Under the pieces are notes generated by a model, which was given only the letters and a program-made list of their open reading frames with translations, made no database searches and was not told where the DNA came from. 64,000 nucleotides of DNA from Cordilura impudica. Its lineage: Eukaryota; Arthropoda; Insecta; Diptera; Scathophagidae. The position numbers were made by a program, and so were the translations under genes. Every line of letters begins with the position of its first letter. Positions within the stretch are counted from its first letter, which is position 1. Positions 9,461 to 19,792 of the stretch are shown here, piece by piece. The stretch lies in assembly GCA_963682025.1 (NCBI GenBank), contig OY821519.1, forward strand, positions 94,788,585 to 94,852,584. The letters are read 5' to 3'.

Positions 9461-10168
9461 ACCCCACAAACGGAGCGTTACTTAATATTTTTGAAATTTG
9501 TTTAATTTTGTTAGGGCTTTATTCATACCACTTTCGGGGAAAATGGGAAAAACTTTGGGATTCCCAAAATCCCGATTAAAGTTAAGAGATTCCTTCCATA
9601 TTTCTCTTAATATTAGAAACTAGAAACATGATCTTAAAACGAACAGAAATCATTTATTTGTAAAATATAAAGATCAAAAATGAGACTTTTTAAAAACGCT
9701 ACAAATAAAGTTTGTTATTTTTCTAAAAAAAAACAAGTTTATTAAAAATATAATTGGAAGCTGCAAACGATTAATAAAATGTATGTTTGAACGGACGTTT
9801 GGACAGAATTTTTGCCTATTTGACGAATAAATTCACCAATACTATTTTACGAGATCTTTCCAGCTTTTATCTCAACAATTGTTCTTGTATATACAAAACG
9901 TTTCAATGCACGATATTGACAAAAGTTATTTCGAGTCTTCTAGTCGTTATTGGCGGAAGCCTTCCAATTCCTCATTTTCTGTATAACGTAGCATTCTCTT
10001 TTATAATGGTTGACTGATTCACTACACCAGCTACCTAATGCACTTTCATTATCCGATCGTCCAATATCATTCCATCGATTCTGTCGACGATTCTGGAGTG
10101 ACGACCTCTCTTAAAGGTGACTTGAAAGGTTGGCATCATTTGTGTTGGTATGACTACAACGGTGGTGA
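9461..10168. other. Resumed downstream flank of gene A; no gene seen
   Basis: About 9532-9680 aligns with the region 0.3-0.45 kb downstream of gene E (CTTTGGGAT…TTCCTTCCATATTTC…). The rest is AT-rich without a recognisable coding frame. Confidence 0.5.
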
Positions 10169-12322
10169 CCAGTGTGCAGAGGGTATATATAAGTTTGTCA
10201 TTTCGTTTGTAATAGTTACAAAAAAATTTTGGAAACCATAAAATATATATATTTGTGATCCTAAGAACAAGCGGAGTTGATATAGCGATGTCCGTCTGTC
10301 CGTTGGCATAAAAAATGATTTATTGACATCCTGAGAAGTTTGCTATTTAAAATCGTCCAAATCGGTTGATTATGTTCCGAGAATTGAATGAAGAAGTAAA
10401 AAAAAGTCTTGAGAAGATATGATTTGTCATGTTGTTCTTGTCACGATCACGCTCTCAATAGGGTAACTGGGGCGCTCGTTTTTAGTGAGAATGTTGGACT
10501 AACATCATGAGAAGGTTTGAAAAATCATGGAAATCGGTTTAATAGGTCCCAGGAAATCACTAAAGAAGTAAAAAAAAATTGGAAAAATATATGTTTCCAT
10601 ATTGTTCTTTTTGTTATTCTAAATTTTCTATTGTTGTCATAGCTATACTGTTGTTTTTGTGGTCGTTGTGGTAATAATATAATAAAAGGCAACCCTTTGT
10701 ACATTCTTTTTATGAACTCTGGTAAAAAATTTAAAAGTTTCCTTTGTTTTGGCATTACTAAAAAAATTTGTTAGATCATATTTGTCATCGCCCGCCTGCA
10801 AAGTTTCAGATCGATTGGGTCACGGGAAAGGGATTAAAAATCGATCCAACATTTTGACGACAAGCAGACAAGCAGACACTACGGGTTAATATAAAGGGAG
10901 TAAAAATTCACCAACATCTAAAGCAAATAATGCTAAACTAACTGTTGTTTATAAAAAAACAATGTAAATTTACAAAAAAAAAAAAATTATGTATGAATTT
11001 ATTAAAAAAAAAAAACAACAATAACTTTTGATGTTGTATTTCTTTTTGTGTAATATTTACATATACATACATACATACATATATTAAATAATAAAATAAT
11101 ATACATATATTCTATATATGTACATATATCCATAATAACCGCATGTTAGAAATAAATCGGTATATTATTTAATTTATATAAAATTCTGCAATATTTTGTT
11201 TTAGGGAAAATACATTTATTTTGCATTAACAAACAGAGTGACACTGCATTTTGGTCAGTGTGACTATGCTAAAGTAGATGGCGCCATAAATAGTATTTCA
11301 GGACAAGAAAACATCATTTATTTAATTTCAATTAAGTTTAGAAAACCTCAAATTATATTTAAGAATTGCGAACATAAAAATTGTTACATAAATAAAGCGC
11401 AATTTGATGAGAATGCATATTATATGTATATTATATATTATTTTTCACAATATTTTTGGATGAAAATTTGAAGTTTTTCAGAAATAAAGTTATTTGCGTT
11501 TAGCACCCCTAATTTGAACCAGTGTGCATGATGACTTCAAAATTTGACTTTATGGTATGCGAAGTACAACCCAATAAATGAAAATATATTTAATTAACAT
11601 AATTTAATTCAAAATCAAAAGTTGGGTTAGATTTTGTATTGTATTGTGTTATTTTGTGTTACCACAAACTCTAATAGTTAAAACTCCCTTTTAATACATA
11701 AAAAAAAATAATTCTCTATGTTCTCCAAATATGGCAATATTTAAAAAAAAAAATTTTTTTTTTTGTTTATTATTTTGTTACTCCGCCAGCCCTATATGGC
11801 TGCAATGAAGAATTATTTGGCCAGTTAAAAGAAACTATACAGCCATCTCCAATAGCACGATTTAATGCGTATAGCCACCGTACACAACCATTACCTTCGC
11901 AATGGAAGTTAGGGTGAGCTATTTAATTTGCAAAAACTTAAACTAAATTAAACGAGAGGTTATGTCATATAAGCAGAAACGCATGCATATAGGTATATAA
12001 CCTAAATCAACAACCACGATGACCAACAAGCAAACACCGAAACGAGTTTTCTTTTATCCGAAATAACAGAAAAGACAAAACGATATTTCCTCGTTGGAGA
12101 GCGAATTACTAATGTGAGAGAGCTTTATAGACCAACTCTTTAAATATACAATAATCATCTGTTAAGCGTATCAACCCAAAGAATTTGCTGAAATAATTTG
12201 ATATTAAATTTAACAAATAGTTTACTTTTTCAAATATTTTGTTTACATTTATTATCAATACTCAAACTGAGGTGGAGAGTATCTAAGATTCGGGACAGCC
12301 GAATTTAACACTCTTACTTCTT
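10169..12322 (+). mobile_element. Long dispersed repeat family B, copy 1 (internally deleted)
   Basis: Starts CAGTGTGCAGAGGGTATATA, has a short GTCCGTCTGTCCG at about 10290, and ends with an ATTCGG…CCGAAT hairpin and ACTCTTACTTC (a variant of the usual CTTACTTGTT). It matches 58463-61570 in the same orientation and 28090-32448 inverted, but lacks the middle (the part equivalent to about 59520-60800). No conserved protein is visible. The mini-me-like 3' end suggests a related, longer non-autonomous element. Confidence 0.65.
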
Positions 12323-12381
12323 TTTATATGGATTAATCATGACCATATCTAGTAAAGTCAAGCACTTTTCTCAAAAACATA

Positions 12382-13788
12382 CAGTGGATCAATAAAGTTT
12401 AGGCATGTCATGATTTTCAAGAAGGCTCTGTCAATAACATTATTTTTCCTTTACTTGAAGAAAAAATGTCGATATTGTTTTATAAGTTGATAGTTCTATT
12501 GGCCATTCAACACCAAAAATATTTGATTTTTTATTATTTCTAAGATACAACGTATTAAAGATTAAAAAAAATATTGTAAATTCATGTGAAAAAAGAGTAG
12601 GCACATGCCTTTTTGTTTTGGAATTTTTCACTTTGTTTTGCTTTAATTCGTTAATGTTAATTACTTGGTACACAGTAATCATATATCAAATGTTCAAAAT
12701 TTATTTTCGATATTAGATTCGTGGGGAAAACAGCAAAATGGTCAATCTTTTAGAAATTTCCTTGTACGTCTGCAAAATTATTATAAAGCTCCACAAGAAA
12801 TGAAATTCTTGCCCCTAAATTGGATTCATTGTGCAGACGCATTATGCTAATGTTCAATATTATCAATAAACGAAAAATTTAGAACTTGAGAGGACGTCCA
12901 AAAAAAAATTACACCACGCCAGGAGCGGATAATTGTTGCTGCAGTGGCCCAAAACCCAAAGACTTCGGCTGTGAAATTGTGCGAAGAAATGAAGCAAAGT
13001 TTTAAAGAAAACTGCAATACGCAAACAATACGGAATACGTTGCACAAAGCAGGAGTTCCACGTAGCAAGCCGCTGCTTTCTGATATAAACAAGAAAAAGA
13101 GATTAGAATTAGCAAAACTTCATATTAATCAGCCTGAAGCATTCTGGAATAGCGTCAAAGTGCAACATTTCTGGTTCGGATGGTTTACAAAAAATTTGGC
13201 GAAAAGCAAACAAAGAACTTCAGGTTAGTAATGATGTTAAGACAAATCTTGTGTTTCTACACGATAAAATGGACAAGCATTCTTACTTGAATATTTTAAA
13301 AGAAAATTTAGCTCCAACTGTTACAAATCTGGGTTCAGGAATGGCTTATCTACCATTGCAAACTGCTAAAAACACGTCCGCAGTACAGATACGAATTCCA
13401 TAGGGCACGTTTGGTACTTCGCATAGAATGGGAAAATATTACACCTGCTGAAACATTCAGCTTGGTAAAAAGTATGTGTCGCCGCTTAGAAGCAATTATG
13501 CAGGCCATAGGAGGCTCAACGAAATATTAAATGTGCAAAAACCACTCATATATCACAACGTTTCTCATGTGTGCTTAAACTTTTTTTTTACATGGATTTA
13601 CTTTATTTTAAAGTCTTTAATGTGTTGTATCTTAGAAATAATAAAATATGAAATATTTTTTTGTGTTGAATGGTCAATAAAACGATCAACCTATAAAACG
13701 ATATCATCGTTAAGTTAAGAAAAAAAACAAAGTAATTGACAAATCCTTCTTGAAAATGATGGCGTGCATAAACTATATTGATTCACTG
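12382..13788 (+). mobile_element. Tc1-like transposon Tc1-b, 1407 bp
   Basis: Flanked by TA (12380-12381 and 13789-13790). Ends CAGTGGATCAATAAAGTTTA and CAGTGAATCAATATAGTTTA (minus strand), with ~230-bp inverted repeats that include ATTTCTAAGATACAAC-type inner blocks. It encloses a wrecked transposase. Confidence 0.85.
12884..13530 (+). pseudogene. Tc1-like transposase, heavily deleted
   Basis: Recognisable pieces are an RGRPKK AT-hook-like motif after the first DNA-binding region, IIVAAVAQNPKTSAVKLCEE with NTQTIRNTLHKAGVPRSKP (second HTH), and a C-terminal EWENITPAETFSLVKSMCRR block ending STKY-stop at 13528-13530. The catalytic centre between about 13180 and 13400 is mostly missing or scrambled. 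Confidence 0.8.
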
Positions 13789-13829
13789 TATATAAACCAA
13801 ATTTTAAAAACATCTATGCAATATTTTTG

Positions 13830-14010
13830 TCTTTGATATAATTAAGTGAAGATCGGGAATCAGCTTTATATAGGTAGTATGATTAAAAAGGTTCCTAAAG
13901 GGTTTATTTTTGGACAACAGATTAGTAAGTAGAATAAACAGATATACACCAAATTTTACCGATATACCTCGATTATTTGTATGGGACTAGATCTGAACAT
14001 GCACCGATTT
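13830..14010 (-). mobile_element. Mini-me-like fragment
   Basis: Matches the middle of the GTCY family in reverse orientation (AATTAAGTGAAGATCGGGAA…AGCTTTATAT…GGGACTAGATCTGAACATG). Both ends and the GTCC tract are missing. Confidence 0.55.
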
Positions 14011-14150
14011 TCGACACAAAGTAATAGTAAAAACCGATTAATGATCATTAAATTGTTTTATTACAAAGTAATACTACAGAGTTTACTATTGTACCATTCA
14101 GAGATTGACTACTATAAAACATGAAATCAAATCTAGTGGGAACATTGCAC

Positions 14151-14203
14151 ATTGATGGTGGAGAACATGGTGGTCATGATGGTGGACATCATGGTGATGG
14201 TAA
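14151..14203 (+). pseudogene. Orphan His-Gly repeat fragment upstream of gene B
   Basis: About 50 bp of GGTGGACATCATGGTGATGG-type sequence, as in exon 1 of B and C, with no promoter, signal peptide or RR-2. It may be the stub of a lost family member or a stray product of repeat exchange. Confidence 0.5.
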
Positions 14204-14645
14204 TAGCCGAATTTCCAACTCACTACGATGGTATTCCCTAACAGTAAATACTTCATCACAATAGAAAATTATCAGTTACTATTACATTTATGTCGATAGA
14301 GTCGAAAATAGAGTTGTTCCACCACTTTAGAACAATTCGGTTGGGGAACTCTTTTTCTGTTTATACATTCATTGATTACTAGGAAGAAAATGGCTTAATT
14401 GCCAAAAAAAAAAATAAAATATTATTTATCTTTGATTATCTTTAATATGTAAATACATTAGGAATGTTAAGCTCAAAACTGATTCTGTTGTAAATTCATG
14501 TTATTTGGAAATAAATTCATAATACTATTTGGAAATACTTATGAAATTAAAAGATTTAATTTAACATTTTTTAATATTTAATTATGTGTAGTTAAAAATC
14601 AATGTCAATGTTGAAACAAACTAAAGTTTAAATAAGAGTTTAAAG

Positions 14646-14654
14646 TATAAATAG
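14646..14654 (+). promoter_or_regulatory. TATA box of gene B
   Basis: TATAAATAG lies 92 bp before the ATG and 34 bp before a CCACAGTAG initiator-like site (about 14680). The following leader is nearly identical in genes C and D. Confidence 0.8.
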
Positions 14655-14737
14655 CCAAGTTAGATTTCATATTAGCCACAGTAGTCGTAGCCAGTTCAAT
14701 TGTTTCTTCAAATTACAATAATAATCAATTAAATATT

Positions 14738-16410
14738 ATGCGTTTTCTTACTACCACAATTGCCTTAGTAGCCGTATGCTGTTTGGCTGTGTCTGGACAT
14801 TCACATCATGGTCATCATGATTCTGGACATGGACATGGGCATAGTGAGGAGATAGGCTACTCACTATTTATAAAACACGGACACCACGGAGGACACGGCG
14901 GACATGGCGGTCATGGAGGTCATGGAGGTCATGGCGGTAAAGGACATCATGGTGGTCATGATGGTGGACATCACGGTGGTCATGATGGTGGACATCACGG
15001 TGGTCATGATGGTGGACATCATGGTGGTCATCATGGTGGCCATGATGGTGGACATGATGGTGGTCATCATGGTGGTCATGACGGTGGACATCATGGTGGT
15101 CATGATGGTGGTCATGATGGTGGACATCATGGTGGTCATGATGGTGGACATCATGGTGGCCATGATGGTGGACATCATGGTGGTCATCATGGCGGTCATG
15201 ATGGTGGACATCATGGTGGTCATCATGGCGGTCATGATGGTGGACATCATGGTGGTCATGATGGTGGACATCATGGTGGTCATGATGGTGGTCATGATGG
15301 TGGACATCATGGTGGTCATGATGGTGGACATCATGGTGGTCATGATGGTGGACATCATGGTGGTCATGATAGTGGACATCATGGTGGTCATGATGGCGGT
15401 CATGATGGTGGACATCATGGTGGTCATGATGGTGGTCATGATGGTGGTCATGATGGTGGACATCACGGTGGTCATGATGGTGGACATCATGGTGAACATC
15501 ATGGTGGACATCATGGTGGACATCATGGTGGTCATCATGGTGGTCATGATGGTGGACATCATGGTGGTCATCATGGCGGTCATGATGGTGGACATCATGG
15601 TGGTCATGATGGTGGACATCACGGTGGTCATGATGGTGGACATCATGGTGGTCATGATGGTGGACATCACGGTGGTCATGATGGTGGACATCATGGTGGA
15701 CATCATGGTGGACATCATGGTGGACATCATGGCGGTCACGATGATGGACATCATGGTGGTCATGATGGTGGACATCATGGTGGACATCATGGCGGACATC
15801 ATGGTGGCCATCATGGTGGTCATGACGGTGGGCATCATGGTGGTCATGATCATGGTCATGATCATCATGCCCATCCTAAATACGAATTCGATTATGGTGT
15901 TAAGGACACAAAAACCGGTGACATTAAAAGCCACAAAGAACATAGAGATGGTGATAAGGTTAAGGGTAAGTTTCCAGAAAAGATTACAATGTGTACTAGT
16001 GATCCTACACTGAATTAGTTACATCGTTATATAATTGAATCGTTCATATGTAGTTTCTTAAAAACATAGTTGTGGCTATTTTCATTTGTTACATAGAATC
16101 CAGTTGAAACAATTTAACAGCCTTATAATCAGTTTAATTTTCTATTCCATTTTTAGGCAGCTACACATTCAAAGAAGCTGATGGCACAACCCGTCATGTA
16201 GAATACTCTGCCGATAAAAAGAACGGTTTCACAGCCAAAGTTCATAAAATCGGGCATGCTCACGCTGACCATGGACATGGACATGGTCACCACGGTCACC
16301 ATGGCCATCACGGACATGGCCATCACCATCACGCTAGCAGTTATGTTCATTTCAAAAAATACGAGGAAATGAAACACCACGGTCACCATGGCCATCACGG
16401 ACACCACTAA
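14738..16410 (+). CDS. Gene B: histidine/glycine-rich RR-2 cuticular protein
   Basis: Two exons, 14738-15965 and 16157-16410, joined inside a Gly codon (donor G|GTAAGT, acceptor TTTTAG|GC; 191-bp intron), giving 493 residues. Residues 1-20 (MRFLTTTIALVAVCCLAVSG) are a signal peptide. Residues 21-378 are His-rich, with the motif EEIGYSLFIKHGHHGG and then a long array of HGGHDGGH-type units. RR-2 runs about 380-441: KYEFDYGVKDTKTGDIKSHK before the intron, then GSYTFKEADGTTRHVEYSAD and KKNGFTAKV after it. The tail is GH/HH-rich with SSYVHFKKYEEMKHH. RR-2 domains bind chitin, so I infer an exported cuticle component. Histidines are known sites of quinone cross-linking during sclerotisation and can bind metals; which applies here is not visible. 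Reading on through the intron gives only a false 426-residue ORF. Confidence 0.92.
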
Positions 16411-16729
16411 GTAGCTCGATTGTATTTACCCTTCGGGAAAGACTGTACCAATTAATCTCAAAATTTGATGCCGTGACTGCCGAAACTAGTACATTATACC
16501 AAATTAGTATTATAGAAAGTAGTGTAAATTAAATCGTATGTGTATACATCTGAATAAGAATTAAGTTAGAATTAATTACATTCCTATTTTATATTCTTAT
16601 ATATCCTATTTGATATCCTATTTTGTATATAATATATATTAATTTTTTTACTGTTTTTACTTAAAACCTTAAAAATTTTTCATGAAAATATTTTATTTTT
16701 TAATTATCCTTAATTAAATGAGTTAAAAT

Positions 16730-16735
16730 AATAAA
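16730..16735 (+). promoter_or_regulatory. Probable poly(A) signal of gene B
   Basis: AATAAA about 320 bp after the stop codon, conserved at the same place after gene C. Confidence 0.5.
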
Positions 16736-16815
16736 GTGAATTCTGTCGATAGAGTCAAAAATAGAGTTATTATACTTTAAACAATTGGGTGGCGAACTCT
16801 TTTTCTGTGTATACA

Positions 16816-19707
16816 TTAGGGTGGCCCTTATATGGAGGGAAAAAAAGTGTTCAAACTGTCGGTCTCACCCCCCTAGAAATATGCGAATAGCAAAAAAAAC
16901 TGAGAAATACAAAGTTTTGGGCCAATCAAAAAACGTTTAGTCGTGGCGCAAAGCGATTGAAAATTTAAAGTGTGTTTATATGGCGAAAATATGACTTTTT
17001 TCAGATTTTACGAAAATTTTGTTCTAGAATTTAATTTTTCCGACAAGCTGTTACATAATTCGGGATCAGTATTAAATTATCTTTCAAAAGGCTATAAAAT
17101 TTCAAAATCGTATGAAATCTCGCAAAGAAATAGCAAATGCCCCAGACCACTTCTGTGCCCAAAAAAAAAAAACTAGCTCATGAAATTTGATGGCATTTTT
17201 TTCAACTTTGAGAAATTGATTAAAACCATCATTCTTTTTTGGTCTCTATACTTATAAGTGCTCAGATATGAAGTATTGTTTTATTACCACGTTGTTAACC
17301 TATTGCACATTGAGACCGAAAATTGGAAATTTTTTTGATAAAAGTTTTAAAACTCCTTTTTCAGGTTTGAAAAAATTTTCTTAAACAAAATTTAAAAAAC
17401 TGAATCTATCACTTTAAGGTTTTATTAAATACATATCGTAGATTAACTGTGTGAATTTTTAAGTAAATCTCTCTGCCAGAACTTTTTTGACAAGGATTTT
17501 ATTTTCGCGGATTTCGAGAAAAATTGGATTTTTGTGAAATATTCTGTAAATGTACTCTTTCTAAATACTTTGTATCAAAAATTCATCACTTTTCTACTTT
17601 TAAATGTTATATATTATCTTAATAGCCTAGGGTTTCGGAAAAAAATAATATGACCCCATTAACCCTTTTGGAATTGGGGTCACATATGACCCCAAACTAA
17701 TAAAGGACAATTTATTAAAAAAATTCAAATATTTTGTAAGTGCTGTCCAATTTTTAGATGCGTCACTTAAAATATAATAACCAAATATGTAGAAGTTTCG
17801 TCCCAAAAATTTGGGATAAATCCGAGAACATTAACCCATTATTTGCCAAGGCCAGCTTTGGATTTTAAACTATTTTTAAATAAAAATGACCTAAAACGAG
17901 TTTTTCTATTAAACTCGTTTATACCACTATTTAGAATTTAAGAAAAATAATTCGGTTAATTTATATTTATTTAACCATTCAGTGCTCCTGGGATCAAAAT
18001 AATTTATTGTGGTATATCTTTGGTGCAATTATCTGCTTATTGCTCGCGAATATAAATTAAAACAACTTTTAACCAATTTTGTTATAAAATTACTTTATGT
18101 AATAAAGTAATAGTTGAATTTATTGCTGTCTCACCCACCAATTTGGTGGATATTGATGAAAAACGAAAAAAAAATGTTTTTCAGGTCAATCGGTGAAGAT
18201 GCCATTACTTTATATTGGTTGACATTTTTTGATTTTTTATAATCGGTCGCTTTATGTTATCTTCAATGTCACCTATATCTTTTCAAACTTCTAACATTTT
18301 ATTTCCCAGTTTTAAATAGTTTATTAAATAAAAGTAAATTTCAAATATAATAATATATATAAAAGGTAATATTAAATTAATACTACTCTTAATGGAATAA
18401 ATTACAAAATTAAATCAAAGTGAATTTCAAAAAACGTCCTATTTTTTAGATATATGACATAAATTGTTTATATTTATATTCGCGAGCAATAAGCAGATAA
18501 TTGCACCAGAGATATGTATATCACAATGGATAATTTTGATGTCAGGAGCACTGAAGGGTTAAATAAATAAAAATTAACCGATATTCTTAAATTCCAAATA
18601 GTGGTAGCAACGAGTTTAATAGAAAAACTCGTTTTAGGTCATTTTTATTTTAAAATAGTTTAAAATCCAAAGCTGGCCTTGGCAAATAATGGGTTAATGT
18701 TCTCGGATTTATCCCAAATTTTTGGGACGAAACTTCTACATATTTGGTTATTATATTTTAAGCGTCGCATCTAAAAATTGGACAGCACTTACAAAATATT
18801 TGAATTTTTTGAATAAATTGTCTTTTATTAGTTTGGGGTCATATGTGACCCCAATTCCAAAAGGGTTAATGAAGTCATATTATTTTTTTTCCGAAACCCT
18901 AGGCTATTAAGATAAAATATAATATTTAAAAGTAGAAAAGTGATGAATTTTTGATACAAAGTATTTAGAAAGAGTACATTTACAGAATATTTCACAAAAA
19001 TTCAATTTTTCTCGAAATCCGCAAAAATTAAATCCTTGTCAAAAAAATTCTGGCAGAGGGATTTACTTACAAATTCACACAGTTAATCTGAAACATGTAT
19101 TTCATAAAACCTTAAAGTGATAGATTCATTTTTTTAAATTTTGTTTAAGAAAATTTTTTCAAACTTGAAAAAGGAGTTTTAAAACTTTTATCAAAAAATT
19201 TCCAATTTTCGCTCTCAATGCGCAATCGGTTAACAACGTGGTAATAAAACAATGCTTCATATCTGAGTACTTATAAGTATAGATACCAAAAAAGAATGAT
19301 GGCTTTAATCAATTTCTTAAAGTTGAAAAAAATGCCATCAAATTTTTTGACCTAGTTTTTTTTTGGCACAAAAGTGGTCTGGGGCATTTGCTATTTCTTT
19401 GCGAGGATTCATACGATTTCGAAGTTTTATAGCCTTTTGAAGGACTAAGTTAATACTGATCCTAAATTATATAACAACTTGTCGGAAAAATTAAACTATA
19501 GAACGAAATTTTTGTAAAATCTGAAAAAAAGTCATATTTTCCCCCCATATAAACACACTTGAAATTTTCAATCGCTTTGCGCCACGACAAAACGTTTTTT
19601 GCTTGGCCCAAAACTTTGTATTTCTCAGTTTTTTTTTTTTTTGCTATTCGCATATTTCTAGGGGGTGAGACCGACAGTTTGAACACTTTTTTTATTAAGG
19701 GCCACCC
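16816..19707. mobile_element. Giant foldback element, 2.9 kb
   Basis: Two ~1.24-kb arms (about 16816-18065 and 18470-19707) are imperfect reverse complements around a ~400-bp non-palindromic centre. Outer ends are TTAGGGTGGCCC and GGGTGGCCC (minus strand). Perfect 8-bp direct repeats TGTATACA flank it (16808-16815 and 19708-19715); unit 1 has the empty site (TTTATACATTCATTG) at about 14365. No transposase is recognisable. It is probably a non-autonomous DNA transposon with very long TIRs; the 8-bp duplication allows hAT or P-like origin. Confidence 0.85.
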
Positions 19708-19792
19708 TGTATACAATCATTGATTACTACGAAGAAAATGGCTTAATTACCAAAAAAAAAAAAAAATATTATTTATCTTTGATTATCTTTAA

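Larger units (their letters stand above)
1199..9531. mobile_element. Composite TE nest splitting the downstream flank of gene A
   Basis: The sequence up to about 1190 and that from about 9532-9680 both match the continuous downstream flank of gene E (56673-57130), so about 8.3 kb has been inserted here. The outer ends are inverted matches: GGTGGTATGAAATAAAGCCC at 1199 and its near reverse complement ending at 9531. They are flanked by TCCGGCAA and TCGGGGAA-like 8-mers (6 of 8 identical). 1200-1430 holds several more copies of a GAAATAAAGCCCC motif in both orientations. Inside are two foldback MITEs, a MULE-like element, a mini-me dimer and a Tc1 element. That one outer element hosted all of them is inference. 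Confidence 0.4.
14291..16743. repeat. Tandem duplication unit 1 (contains gene B)
   Basis: Begins TGTCGATAGAGTCGAAAATA and ends after …AATAATAAAGTGAATTC. The same starting string (one substitution) resumes at 16744. Apart from two transposons in unit 2, the two units are collinear and very similar across promoter, gene, intron and 3' flank. Confidence 0.85.

Noticed and set aside
9787..10241. ORFs of 67-76 codons between the TE nest and family-B copy 1
   Set aside because: No recognisable domain, no promoter or splice context; length expected by chance.
14864..16013. Long Met/Thr- and Met/Val-rich ORFs on both strands over exon 1 of gene B (likewise over A, C, D and E)
   Set aside because: They are out-of-frame and antisense readings of the CAT-GGT-GGT repeat. 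They lack signal peptide, domains and promoters, and the His frame alone joins to RR-2.
15966..16018. Continuation of the gene B frame to a stop at 16018
   Set aside because: This is intron sequence after a strong GTAAGT donor; the RR-2 domain is completed only by exon 2 at 16157.
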